A DNA stretch of 64,000 nt from Reyranella aquatilis (GTDB taxonomy: Bacteria > Pseudomonadota > Alphaproteobacteria > Reyranellales > Reyranellaceae). A program made the position numbers and the translations under genes. The notes under the pieces were generated by a model. It was not told the origin of the DNA. It saw only the letters and a list, made by a program, of their open reading frames with translations, and did no database searches. Below, piece by piece: positions 23,571 to 31,633 of the stretch; position 1 is the stretch's first letter; each line of letters starts with the position of its first letter. The stretch is taken from NCBI RefSeq assembly GCF_020880995.1, contig NZ_JAJISD010000009.1, positions 124,001 to 188,000 on the forward strand, in the 5' to 3' direction.

Positions 23571-25862
23571 ATGGCGCCCCCCGCCGATCCGTTCGAAATC
23601 ACCGATGACCCCGCGCCGGCCGATCCGGTCCCGGCGAGGCGCGCCGTCGCGCCCACGGCCCATCTCGAGGGATTGAACACCGAGCAGCGGCAGGCGGTAA
23701 CGCACGCTGGCGGGCCCCTGCTGGTGTTGGCCGGTGCCGGCACGGGCAAGACCCGCGTGCTGACGACCCGCATCGCCCATCTGCTGCTCACCGGGCAGAC
23801 CCGGACCTCGCAGATCCTCGCCGTGACCTTCACCAACAAGGCCGCCCGCGAAATGCTCGATCGCGTGGCGAGCCTGATCGGCGGCGCGGCGGACGGCATG
23901 TGGCTCGGCACCTTCCACGCCATCGGCGTGCGCGTGCTGCGCCGCCATGCCGAGCTGATCGGGCTCAAGAGCAATTTCACCATTCTCGACACCGACGACC
24001 AGACGCGGCTCATCAAGCAGCTTCTGCAGGCCGAGGGGATCGACGACAAGAAATGGCCGGCGCGGATCCTCTCCGGGATCATCCAGCGCTGGAAGGACCG
24101 CGCCCTGCCGCCGGAAAAGGTCACGGGCGACGACGCGGGCGAGTTCGCCAGCGGGAAGGCCGCCGACATCTACCGCCAGTACCAGGAACGCCTCGCCGAG
24201 GTGAATGCGGTCGATTTCGGCGACCTGGTGATGCACTGCGTCACGCTGTGGCAGAAGCATCCGGACATCCTCGCCATCTATCACCGCCGCTTCCGCCACA
24301 TCCTGGTCGACGAGTATCAGGACACCAACGTCGCGCAGTATCTCTGGCTGCGACTGCTGGCGCAGGGCACCCCGAACGTCTGCTGCGTCGGCGACGACGA
24401 CCAGTCGATCTATGGCTGGCGCGGCGCCGAGGTCGGCAACATCCTGCGCTTCGAGAAGGATTTTCCCGACGCCACCATCGTGCGGCTGGAGCGCAACTAT
24501 CGTTCGACGCCGCACATACTGGCGGCCGCCTCGCATCTCATTTCCCACAACGAGGGCCGGCTCGGGAAGACGTTGTGGACCGACGCCAAGGAAGGCGAGC
24601 GCATCTCGCTGCGCGGCGTCTGGGACGGCGACGAGGAAGCGCGCACCATCGGCGAGGAGATCGAGGCCCTGCAGCGCGACAAGCACAAGCTGTCGCAGAT
24701 CGCCATTCTGGTCCGCGCCGGCTTCCAGACCCGCGAGTTCGAGGAACGGTTCATCACCATGGGCCTGCCCTATCGCGTGATCGGCGGCCCGCGCTTCTAC
24801 GAGCGCCAGGAAATCCGCGACGCGCTGGCCTATTGCCGCGTCACCATCCAGCACGACGACGATCTCGCCTTCGAGCGAATCTACAATACGCCGCGCCGGG
24901 GCCTGGGCGAATCGGCCCTGCGCACGCTGCGCCTGATCCAGCGCACCCAGAAGATCTCGCTGTTCGAGGCGACGCGGCGCGCGCTCGAGACGGACGAACT
25001 GAAGGCACGGCCGCGCAAGTCGCTGGGCGACCTGATCCGCAATTTCGAGCGGTGGCGCGCCATGCTCGACGGCATGAGCCATGTCGAAGTCGTCGAAACG
25101 ATCCTCGAAGAGTCGGGCTACACCGACATGCTGCGCATCGACCGCTCACCCGAGGCCGAGGGCCGGCTGGAGAACCTGAAGGAGCTGGTGAACGCCCTGC
25201 AGGAATTCGACTCCCTGCCGGCGTTCATGGAGCACGTGGCCCTGCTCACCGACATGGCGTCCCGCGACGATACCGACATGGTGAGCGTGATGACCCTGCA
25301 CGCCGCCAAGGGGCTCGAGTTCGATACCGTGTTCCTGCCGGGCTGGGAGGAAGGCCTGTTCCCCAACCAGCGCGCGCTCGACGAGAAGGGCGCTGCCGGG
25401 CTCGAGGAAGAGCGTCGGCTGGCCTATGTCGGCCTCACCCGGGCACGCAAACGCGCCTACGTGTCGTTCGCCGCCAATCGCCGCGTCTTCAACCAGTGGC
25501 AGGCCGCCATCCCCTCGCGCTTCCTGCGCGAGCTGCCGCCCGCCCAGCTCGCCGAAAGCAGCGACGCCGGCCTCTACGCGACCTATTCCGCCGGCCATCA
25601 CGGCGGCCTGCGCGACCACGCCAGCGGCTTCGAATACGAGAGCCTCGGCGTCTCCGGCCGGCGCGGCCGCTACCGTGACGAGACCGCCGATGACCGTCGC
25701 GCCATCGACGGCGACCGGGTCGATCTCAGCATCGGCCAGCGCGTCTTCCATCAGAAGTTCGGCTACGGTCGCATCGTCGCCGTCGACGGCAACAAGCTCG
25801 ACATAGAATTCGAGAAAGCCGGTTCGAAGAAGGTGCTCGACAGTTTCATCGAAGCAGCCTGA
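23571..25862 (+). CDS. uvrD: UvrD/PcrA-type DNA helicase
   Basis: A 763-residue superfamily 1A 3'-5' helicase. LNTEQRQAVTHAGGPLLVLA, Walker A GAGTGKT (54-61), VDEYQDTN (motif II), GDDDQSIYGWRGA (motif III) and MTLHAAKGLEFDTVFLPG (motifs V and VI region) are in order. The C-terminal KFGYGRIVAVDGNKLDIEFE is the Tudor-like domain of UvrD/PcrA that contacts RNA polymerase. It serves nucleotide-excision and mismatch repair. The length is near that of the family. Confidence 0.95.
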   Translation: MAPPADPFEITDDPAPADPVPARRAVAPTAHLEGLNTEQRQAVTHAGGPLLVLAGAGTGKTRVLTTRIAHLLLTGQTRTSQILAVTFTNKAAREMLDRVASLIGGAADGMWLGTFHAIGVRVLRRHAELIGLKSNFTILDTDDQTRLIKQLLQAEGIDDKKWPARILSGIIQRWKDRALPPEKVTGDDAGEFASGKAADIYRQYQERLAEVNAVDFGDLVMHCVTLWQKHPDILAIYHRRFRHILVDEYQDTNVAQYLWLRLLAQGTPNVCCVGDDDQSIYGWRGAEVGNILRFEKDFPDATIVRLERNYRSTPHILAAASHLISHNEGRLGKTLWTDAKEGERISLRGVWDGDEEARTIGEEIEALQRDKHKLSQIAILVRAGFQTREFEERFITMGLPYRVIGGPRFYERQEIRDALAYCRVTIQHDDDLAFERIYNTPRRGLGESALRTLRLIQRTQKISLFEATRRALETDELKARPRKSLGDLIRNFERWRAMLDGMSHVEVVETILEESGYTDMLRIDRSPEAEGRLENLKELVNALQEFDSLPAFMEHVALLTDMASRDDTDMVSVMTLHAAKGLEFDTVFLPGWEEGLFPNQRALDEKGAAGLEEERRLAYVGLTRARKRAYVSFAANRRVFNQWQAAIPSRFLRELPPAQLAESSDAGLYATYSAGHHGGLRDHASGFEYESLGVSGRRGRYRDETADDRRAIDGDRVDLSIGQRVFHQKFGYGRIVAVDGNKLDIEFEKAGSKKVLDSFIEAA

Positions 25863-25887
25863 TCAGAAGCTACAGGAGAGAAACGCC

Positions 25888-27213
25888 ATGTTCCGCCGCT
25901 CTGCCCTCGTCCTCGGCTCGGCCCTGGGTCTCGTGCTCGCTTCCGGCGCCGCCTTTGCGCAGACCGGCAAGGTGACGGTCGTGACCTCCTTCTCCAAAGA
26001 CGTCACCGACCCGATCAAGAAGGCGTTCGAGAAGGCCGTGCCCGGCGCCACGCTTGAGGTGCAGAACCGCAACACCAATGCCGGCGTGAAGTTCATCGAG
26101 GAAACCAAGGGCAACAACCAGGTCGACCTGTTCTGGGCCTCCGCACCGGACGCCTTCGAGGTGCTGAAGGGCAAGAAGCTGCTCAGCGCCTACAAGCCCA
26201 AGGCGACGGGCATCGCCGAGAAGGTCGGCTCCTATCCGGTCAACGACAAGGACGGCTTCTATTCAGGCTTCGCCGCCTCGGGCTACGGCATCATGTGGAA
26301 CGAGCGCTACGTAAAGGCCAACAAGCTGCCGACGCCCAAGGAATGGCAGGACCTCGCGCAGGCGCCCTACTTCGACCATGTGTCGATATCCGCGCCGTCG
26401 CGCTCGGGCACGACGCATCTCACGATCGAGACGATCCTGCAGGGGGAGGGCTGGGACAAAGGCTGGCGCACGACCAAGGACATCGCCGGCAACCTGCGTA
26501 CCGTAACCGACCGCTCGTTCGGCGTGCCGGAAGCCGTGAACTCGGGCCAGGTCGGCTATGGCATCGTGATCGATTTCTTTGCCTTCTCCTCGCAGGGCGC
26601 GGGCTTCCCGGTGAAGTTCGTCTATCCGTCTGTGACGACCTTGGTGCCGGCCAATGTCGCCGTCGTTGCCAACGCGCCGAACAAGGCGGGCGCCGAGGCC
26701 TTCATCGAGTTCCTGCTCTCGCCCACCGGCCAGGAGGTGCTGCTGGAGCCGACGATCCGCCGCCTACCGGTGCGCCCGGAGACCTACGCCAAGGCGCCGG
26801 CGGACTATCCCAATCCGTTCAAGGACAAGAACCTCCAGGGGTTGCTCACCTTCAACGCCGAATTGTCGGAAGGCCGTACCGCGGCGGTCGACACGCTGTT
26901 CGACCAGCTCATCACCTTCCAGCTCGAGCCGCTGAAGGCCGTGACCAAGGTGCTGCACGAGGTCGATGCGGCGCTGAAGAAGAAGGACAATGCCCAGGCC
27001 CGCGCCCTCGCCAAGGAAGCCCGCGACCTGATCGCCGCCATGCCGATCACCGAGGCCCAAGCCGCCTCGCCCGAGATCAAGGCCGCCTTCACCGGCGGAA
27101 AGGAAAAGTCGTCGCGCCAGGCCGAACTGGAACAGCAGTGGGCGGCCTTCGCCAAGGAGAAGTATGCCGCGGCGAAAGCCAAGGCCGACGAGGCGCTGAA
27201 GCTGGCGCGTTAG
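25888..27213 (+). CDS. ABC transporter substrate-binding protein (FbpA-like family)
   Basis: A 441-residue periplasmic binding protein with a signal peptide cut after GAAFA. The core (VTVVTSFSKDVTDPIKKAFE, ASGYGIMWNERYV, NAPNKAGAEAFIEFLLSPTG) is of the iron(III)/thiamine/2-aminoethylphosphonate group. The paired Tyr of ferric-binding proteins is not evident (VIDFFAF near that site), so iron is uncertain. A lysine/alanine-rich helical tail of about 110 residues follows the normal end of the fold. It is the first gene of a three-gene importer. Confidence 0.85.
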   Translation: MFRRSALVLGSALGLVLASGAAFAQTGKVTVVTSFSKDVTDPIKKAFEKAVPGATLEVQNRNTNAGVKFIEETKGNNQVDLFWASAPDAFEVLKGKKLLSAYKPKATGIAEKVGSYPVNDKDGFYSGFAASGYGIMWNERYVKANKLPTPKEWQDLAQAPYFDHVSISAPSRSGTTHLTIETILQGEGWDKGWRTTKDIAGNLRTVTDRSFGVPEAVNSGQVGYGIVIDFFAFSSQGAGFPVKFVYPSVTTLVPANVAVVANAPNKAGAEAFIEFLLSPTGQEVLLEPTIRRLPVRPETYAKAPADYPNPFKDKNLQGLLTFNAELSEGRTAAVDTLFDQLITFQLEPLKAVTKVLHEVDAALKKKDNAQARALAKEARDLIAAMPITEAQAASPEIKAAFTGGKEKSSRQAELEQQWAAFAKEKYAAAKAKADEALKLAR

Positions 27214-27233
27214 TGCGTCGGATATGACTCAAG

Positions 27234-27326
27234 GGTCCTTCGCTGCGCTCAGGATGACAGCGTTTGTTGCATCGACGCACTGCGCCAGGCCCGGCAAGTT
27301 TGTCATCCTGAGCGCAGCGAAGGACC
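27234..27326. repeat. Large inverted repeat between binding-protein and permease genes
   Basis: Two 26-bp perfect inverted arms (27234-27259 and 27301-27326) flank a 41-nt loop, all within the 138-bp gap of the ABC operon. The arms (GGTCCTTCGCTGCGCTCAGG, then ATGACA) look like the common 'cctgagcgcagcgaagga' intergenic repeat. The folded RNA would be very stable and could reduce permease expression relative to the binding protein, either by termination or by protecting the upstream mRNA end. Confidence 0.85.
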
Positions 27327-27351
27327 TTTCCTTCGTTTATAGGCAAAGCGA

Positions 27352-29034
27352 ATGACTTCGATTCGCTCGCCCGGCCAGATCGCGCTCGCACTCGCCATCG
27401 CGCTGTTCCTCGGCGTCTTCCTGATCGTGCCGGTGGCGACGGTGGTCTACGTCGCCTTCACCGAGAAGGGCGGCGGTGGGCTGACGCTCGTGAACTTCCT
27501 CGACTTCGGGCGCACCGACCTGTTCGTGCGCTCGTTCTGGAACTCGGTCTACGTGTCGGCGATGACCGTCGTCTGGGCCTCTGTGCTGGCGCTGCCGCTG
27601 GCCTATCTGACGACACGCTTCGAGTTCCGCGGTGCCATGCTGGTGCAGACGCTGGGCTTCCTGCCACTGATCATGCCGCCGTTCGTCGGCGCAGTGGCGA
27701 TGCAGCTCCTGTTCGGCCGCAACGGCTCGGTCAACCTGCTCCTCGACGAATGGTTCGACTTCAAGATCGGCTTCATGGAAGGGCTGAACGGGGTCATCTT
27801 CCTGCAGGCCATCCACTATTTCCCGTTCATCCTGGTCAACCTCTCGGCGGCCCTGCGCAACATCGATCGCAGCATGGAGGAGGCGGCGCAGAACCTGGGC
27901 TCGCACGGGCTGCGGCTGTTCCGCCGCATCGCGTTGCCGCTGGCGTTGCCGGGCTACATCGCCGGCGCCAGCCTGGTGTTCGTCAAGGTGTTCGACGACG
28001 TGGCGACGCCGCTGCTGCTCAACGTCAAGGAGATGCTGGCGCCGCAGGCCTATCTGCGCATCACCTCGATCGGCATCGACGATCCGATGGGCTACGTGAT
28101 CTCGGTCGTGCTGATCCTCGTCGCGGTGGCCACCATGTGGGCAACGGCGCTGGTCATGAAGGGCAAGGATTACGCCACGACCCAGCGCGGCGGCGGCGGC
28201 CTCGCCCGGCGGCAACTGAAGCCACGGGAGCAGGTACTGGCCTATGCCGTCGTGATCCTGATCCTCGCGCTGGTCCTCGCGCCGCATGTCGGGCTGGTGC
28301 TCCTGTCCTTTGCCACGGTCTGGTCCTTCAGTCCCCTGCCCGACGGCTACACGCTCGCCCACTACACGCGCGTGCTGGGCGACAGCTCGGTCTACATCAA
28401 GAACACGCTGCTCTATGCCGGCCTCGCCGCCGCCATCGACGTGGTGATCGGCGGCGCCATCGCCTACCTCGTGCTGCGCACCCGCCTGCCCGGCCGGCAG
28501 TGGCTCGATTGGGCTGCCAGCACCGCGCTCGCGGTGCCCGGCGTGGTGCTGGGCATCGGCTATCTGCGCGCCTTCTACGGCGTCAGCCTGCCCGACGGCA
28601 CACCGCTCGCGACGCTCTGGATCGTGATCGTGCTGGCCATCGCCATCCGCCGCCTGCCCTACGCGCTGCGCGCCGCCTACGCGGCCCTGCAGCAGATCTC
28701 GGTTTCGCTGGAAGAGGCTGCCGAGAACCTCGGTGCCACCAAGGCGCGCACGGTGCGCCGGGTCGTGATCCCGCTGATGACCGGCGGTCTGCTGGCCGGC
28801 TTCGTGACCAGCTTCGCCACCGCTGCCGTCGAACTGTCGGCGGTGCTGATCCTCGTGCAATCCAATTCGGATGCGCCGCTGGCCTACGGGCTCTACGTGC
28901 TGATGCAGACGCCGGCGGGACGCGGCGCCGGCGCGGCGCTGGGCGTCATCGCCGTGCTGATCGTGGCGATCTGCATGTGGCTGTCGCAGCTCGCAGTCGA
29001 CCGCTCGCAACGTGCCCGGGGCATGGATATATGA
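27352..29034 (+). CDS. ABC transporter permease, fused double domain (FbpB-like)
   Basis: A 560-residue permease with about 12 membrane segments. It holds two BinD-type domains in one chain, each with an EAA loop: SMEEAAQNLGSHGLRLFRRI and SLEEAAENLGATKARTVRRV. It forms the inner-membrane channel for the upstream binding protein and the downstream ATPase, with which it overlaps by 4 bp. The last residues are GMDI. Confidence 0.9.
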   Translation: MTSIRSPGQIALALAIALFLGVFLIVPVATVVYVAFTEKGGGGLTLVNFLDFGRTDLFVRSFWNSVYVSAMTVVWASVLALPLAYLTTRFEFRGAMLVQTLGFLPLIMPPFVGAVAMQLLFGRNGSVNLLLDEWFDFKIGFMEGLNGVIFLQAIHYFPFILVNLSAALRNIDRSMEEAAQNLGSHGLRLFRRIALPLALPGYIAGASLVFVKVFDDVATPLLLNVKEMLAPQAYLRITSIGIDDPMGYVISVVLILVAVATMWATALVMKGKDYATTQRGGGGLARRQLKPREQVLAYAVVILILALVLAPHVGLVLLSFATVWSFSPLPDGYTLAHYTRVLGDSSVYIKNTLLYAGLAAAIDVVIGGAIAYLVLRTRLPGRQWLDWAASTALAVPGVVLGIGYLRAFYGVSLPDGTPLATLWIVIVLAIAIRRLPYALRAAYAALQQISVSLEEAAENLGATKARTVRRVVIPLMTGGLLAGFVTSFATAAVELSAVLILVQSNSDAPLAYGLYVLMQTPAGRGAGAALGVIAVLIVAICMWLSQLAVDRSQRARGMDI

Positions 29035-30053
29035 TGGACATGACCATGTCGAAACCGGCCCGGGCCGTGGGAATCGAGATCAGCGGGGTCAACCTCTCCT
29101 ACGGGTCGACCCACGTGCTGAAGGACATCGCGCTCTCGATCCGGCCCGGCGAGTTCTTCGCGTTCCTCGGCCCGTCCGGTTGCGGCAAGACCACCCTTCT
29201 CAGGCTGATCGCGGGTTTCGCCCAGGCACAGACCGGCCAGGTGCTGCTCGACGGCCAGGACGTGGCGCCGCTGCCGCCGTGGAAGCGCGACGTCGGCATG
29301 GTGTTCCAGAGCTACGCGCTGTGGCCGCACATGACGGTGGCGAAGAACGTCGCCTTCGGTCTGGAGGAGCGCCGCCTGCCGCGCGGCGAGATCGACCGCC
29401 GGGTCGCACAGGCGCTCGAACTGGTCGGCCTCTCCGCCTTCGCCGAGCGCCGGCCCGCGCAACTCTCGGGGGGCCAGCAGCAGCGCGTCGCCGTGGCGCG
29501 CACCATCGCCATCGAGCCCAAGGTGCTCCTGCTCGACGAGCCGCTGTCCAATCTCGACGCAAAGATGCGCGTCAGCGTGCGTCGCGAACTGCGCGCGCTG
29601 CAGCAACGGCTCGGCCTCACCACCATCTTCGTCACCCACGACCAGGAGGAAGCCAACACGATCTGCGACCGCATCGCGGTGATGGACGGCGGAAAGATCC
29701 AGCAGGTCGGCACGCCGATGGAGCTCTACGAGCATCCGGCCAACCTGTTCGTGGCGAACTTCCTGGGCTCGGCCAACATCCTCGACGAGAAGTCGGGCGT
29801 GCCCATTCCACCGGGCAAGCGCCTGGTATTCAGGCCCCAGCATGCCGCCCTGTCCGCGCCCGAGAGCGCGGCGTTGCGCGGCCCGGTCACCCACCGCGAA
29901 TTCCTCGGCGCGACCGTGCGCTATGGGGTGCGTCTGGGCGAGAGCGAAGTCCTGATCGAGACGCCGTTCCAGTCCGGCAGCGAGCTGCGCAGCGTCGGCG
30001 ACCAAGTGGGCGTGGACTTGCCCCCCCGGCGCATGCTCTTCCTGCCGGCATGA
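29031..30053 (+). CDS. ABC transporter ATP-binding protein
   Basis: A 340-residue ATPase of the FbpC/PotA class with Walker A GPSGCGKTT, signature LSGGQQQRVA, Walker B VLLLDEPLSNLD and switch THD. Its C-terminal TOBE-like domain begins near residue 250. The overlap ATGATGA gives two adjacent in-frame starts at the permease stop (29031 and 29034). It powers the importer encoded by the two preceding genes. Confidence 0.9.
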   Translation: MMDMTMSKPARAVGIEISGVNLSYGSTHVLKDIALSIRPGEFFAFLGPSGCGKTTLLRLIAGFAQAQTGQVLLDGQDVAPLPPWKRDVGMVFQSYALWPHMTVAKNVAFGLEERRLPRGEIDRRVAQALELVGLSAFAERRPAQLSGGQQQRVAVARTIAIEPKVLLLDEPLSNLDAKMRVSVRRELRALQQRLGLTTIFVTHDQEEANTICDRIAVMDGGKIQQVGTPMELYEHPANLFVANFLGSANILDEKSGVPIPPGKRLVFRPQHAALSAPESAALRGPVTHREFLGATVRYGVRLGESEVLIETPFQSGSELRSVGDQVGVDLPPRRMLFLPA

Positions 30054-30063
30054 GCGCACTGAA

Positions 30064-30951
30064 ATGAGCACCGTACGCAAGGCAGGCTTCGTCGCTCCGG
30101 CGGCCGAGCGCGCCGCCTGGGAAACGCTCCTGGAAGAACGGCTGAGTGAAGATGGCTTCATCGTCGCGAGCTGCGAGGTGTCGCGCGACGGCCCGTGGCG
30201 CATCGACGTGTTCGGTGAGGGCGAGGAGGCGCTGGTGACGGCGGCGATCGAGGCCGCCGCACAGGCCCTCGGCGTGCCCGTACCGGACTGGCGCTGGGAA
30301 GCGCTGCCCGACATCGACTGGGTGGCCGAGAACCAGCGCTCGTTCCGGCCCTTTTCCGTCGGCCCCTTCTGGGTCCACCCCTCGCATGTCGGCGAGGGCC
30401 GCCCCGCCGGCCTGCTGCCCCTGCGCATCGACGCCGGCCTCGCCTTCGGCACCGGCACGCACGCCACGACGCGCGGCTGCCTGGAGATGCTGGCCTCACT
30501 CGATCCGGCAGAGACGCAGAACGCCGTCGATGTCGGCTGCGGCAGCGGAATCCTCGCAATCGCCATGGCCAAGCTCTGGCAGCGGCCGGTCATCGGCGGG
30601 GACAACGACGCCGAAGCGGTCGAGGTCGCGCAGGAGAACGCAGGACTGAACGGCGTTCCCGAGCTTTGCTCCTTCTTCGTTTCCTCGGGCCTGCAGGCCC
30701 CTCAGCTTTCCGGCCGCGCGCCCTACGACCTGATCGTCGCCAATATCCTGGCGGGGCCCTTGCTCGACCTGGCGGACACTTTCGCCGGCTCGGTCCGTCC
30801 GGGCGGGCGCGTGCTGCTGAGCGGCCTGCTGGTGGAGCAGGCAGCCAGCATCCTCGCGACCTACGGCAGCCGCGGTTTCGTTTTCGAGCGCCGGATCGAC
30901 CGGGAGACAGGCGGCGCCTGGTGGCGCAGTCTGGTTCTGCGGCGGAGCTGA
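30064..30951 (+). CDS. prmA: Ribosomal protein L11 methyltransferase
   Basis: A 295-residue SAM-dependent methyltransferase. The family signatures are FGTGTHATTRGCLEML and motif I DVGCGSGILAIA, then NDAEAVEVAQENAGLNGV and YDLIVANILAGPLLDLA (motif IV NILA). PrmA trimethylates ribosomal protein L11. It starts 10 bp after the ABC ATPase stop, so it may be co-transcribed, though it has no functional link. Confidence 0.95.
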   Translation: MSTVRKAGFVAPAAERAAWETLLEERLSEDGFIVASCEVSRDGPWRIDVFGEGEEALVTAAIEAAAQALGVPVPDWRWEALPDIDWVAENQRSFRPFSVGPFWVHPSHVGEGRPAGLLPLRIDAGLAFGTGTHATTRGCLEMLASLDPAETQNAVDVGCGSGILAIAMAKLWQRPVIGGDNDAEAVEVAQENAGLNGVPELCSFFVSSGLQAPQLSGRAPYDLIVANILAGPLLDLADTFAGSVRPGGRVLLSGLLVEQAASILATYGSRGFVFERRIDRETGGAWWRSLVLRRS

Positions 30952-30961
30952 GGCACAAAGC

Positions 30962-30990
30962 GAAAGGGCCGGCTTTCGCCGGCCCTCGTA
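30962..30990. terminator. Stem-loop between convergent prmA and DUF1127 genes
   Basis: GGGCCGGC-TTTC-GCCGGCCC (30966-30985) is an 8-bp GC stem with a 4-nt loop. The minus-strand side is followed by TTTCGCTTT, the plus-strand side only by mixed sequence. It probably terminates both genes. A short 6-bp tandem (ACGCTT three times, to about 31008) follows. Confidence 0.7.
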
Positions 30991-31019
30991 CGCTTACGCT
31001 TACGCTACTCTACAGTCGG

Positions 31020-31424
31020 CTACGCCGCGCGGCGCAGGTTCTGGTTGGCCGCGGTGACCGGGGCGGCGACATGGTCGAATGCCGGGGTCACGCCTTCGGC
31101 CGCCTCGCGCACCGCGAAGTCGATGTCCGCCCGGCACAGGCCGAGGTCGGCCAGTTCGCGGTCCGTCATGCGATGCAGCTGGGCCTCGGCGGCGCGCAGC
31201 TTCAGGTCGGCCTTGATCCCGGCGGTAAGGCGGCCGTACTGACGGCCGAGCCACAGGATTGCGTCACCGAGGCCGTTGGCCAGCATTTCGGCGCGGGCAT
31301 AGCGGGCCCGCAGCTCGATGACGCGTCGGTCGACGGTGAGGCCGAACTTGGAATTCGCGTTTCCCCCCGCCGGCGCAGTTTCGCTGGTCAGATCCTTAAA
31401 GGTCCGAATCGGCTGGGTCATCAT
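31020..31424 (-). CDS. DUF1127-domain protein
   Basis: A 134-residue protein. The C-terminal part LHRMTDRELADLGLCRADID is DUF1127 (YjiS-like), a small alphaproteobacterial domain linked in some species to RNA binding and phosphate/carbon regulation. The N-terminal region (1-75) is longer than in the usual 50-70-residue members. It is unusually strongly provided with upstream structure: an inverted repeat at 31441-31471 and AAGGAGAG before the double ATG (31424/31421). Confidence 0.75.
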   Translation of the reverse strand: MMTQPIRTFKDLTSETAPAGGNANSKFGLTVDRRVIELRARYARAEMLANGLGDAILWLGRQYGRLTAGIKADLKLRAAEAQLHRMTDRELADLGLCRADIDFAVREAAEGVTPAFDHVAAPVTAANQNLRRAA

Positions 31425-31440
31425 GAGTCTCTCCTTTATT

Positions 31441-31471
31441 GTGCGATGCGAAAGTCGATGCTGCATCGCAC
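31441..31471. promoter_or_regulatory. Inverted repeat in the DUF1127 leader
   Basis: GTGCGATGC (31441-31449) and GCATCGCAC (31463-31471) are a perfect 9-bp inverted repeat with 13 nt between, ending 17 bp from the DUF1127 start codon. The region is AT-richer than the genome. It could be an operator, or an mRNA hairpin next to the ribosome site. Confidence 0.5.
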
Positions 31472-31549
31472 TCAGCAAATATAGAGCCTTGAGTTGCAAC
31501 AATAAGTGCAGAGCCTGAAGGTTCGATATGCACTGAACGCATGGCGGAC

Positions 31550-31577
31550 TATAATTTAGCATTTCGCACGTGCGAAA
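31550..31577 (+). promoter_or_regulatory. TATAAT -10 box and 16-bp palindrome upstream of aminopeptidase P
   Basis: A consensus TATAAT (31550-31555) is followed by the perfect palindrome TTTCGCACGTGCGAAA (31562-31577), placed where transcription would start. An operator over the start site would give repression. A -35 box is not clear. The palindrome is symmetric, so it could equally act on the divergent DUF1127 gene. Confidence 0.5.
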
Positions 31578-31633
31578 GAACAGAAATTGCTCAATTTGCC
31601 TGTCCTGACCGCCCCGCGTAGGGTCGCGGAATC

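Noticed and set aside
30986..31010. Short repeat ACGCTT after the prmA stem-loop, as a possible CRISPR or regulatory array
   Set aside because: Only about three 6-bp units without spacers; simple slippage.
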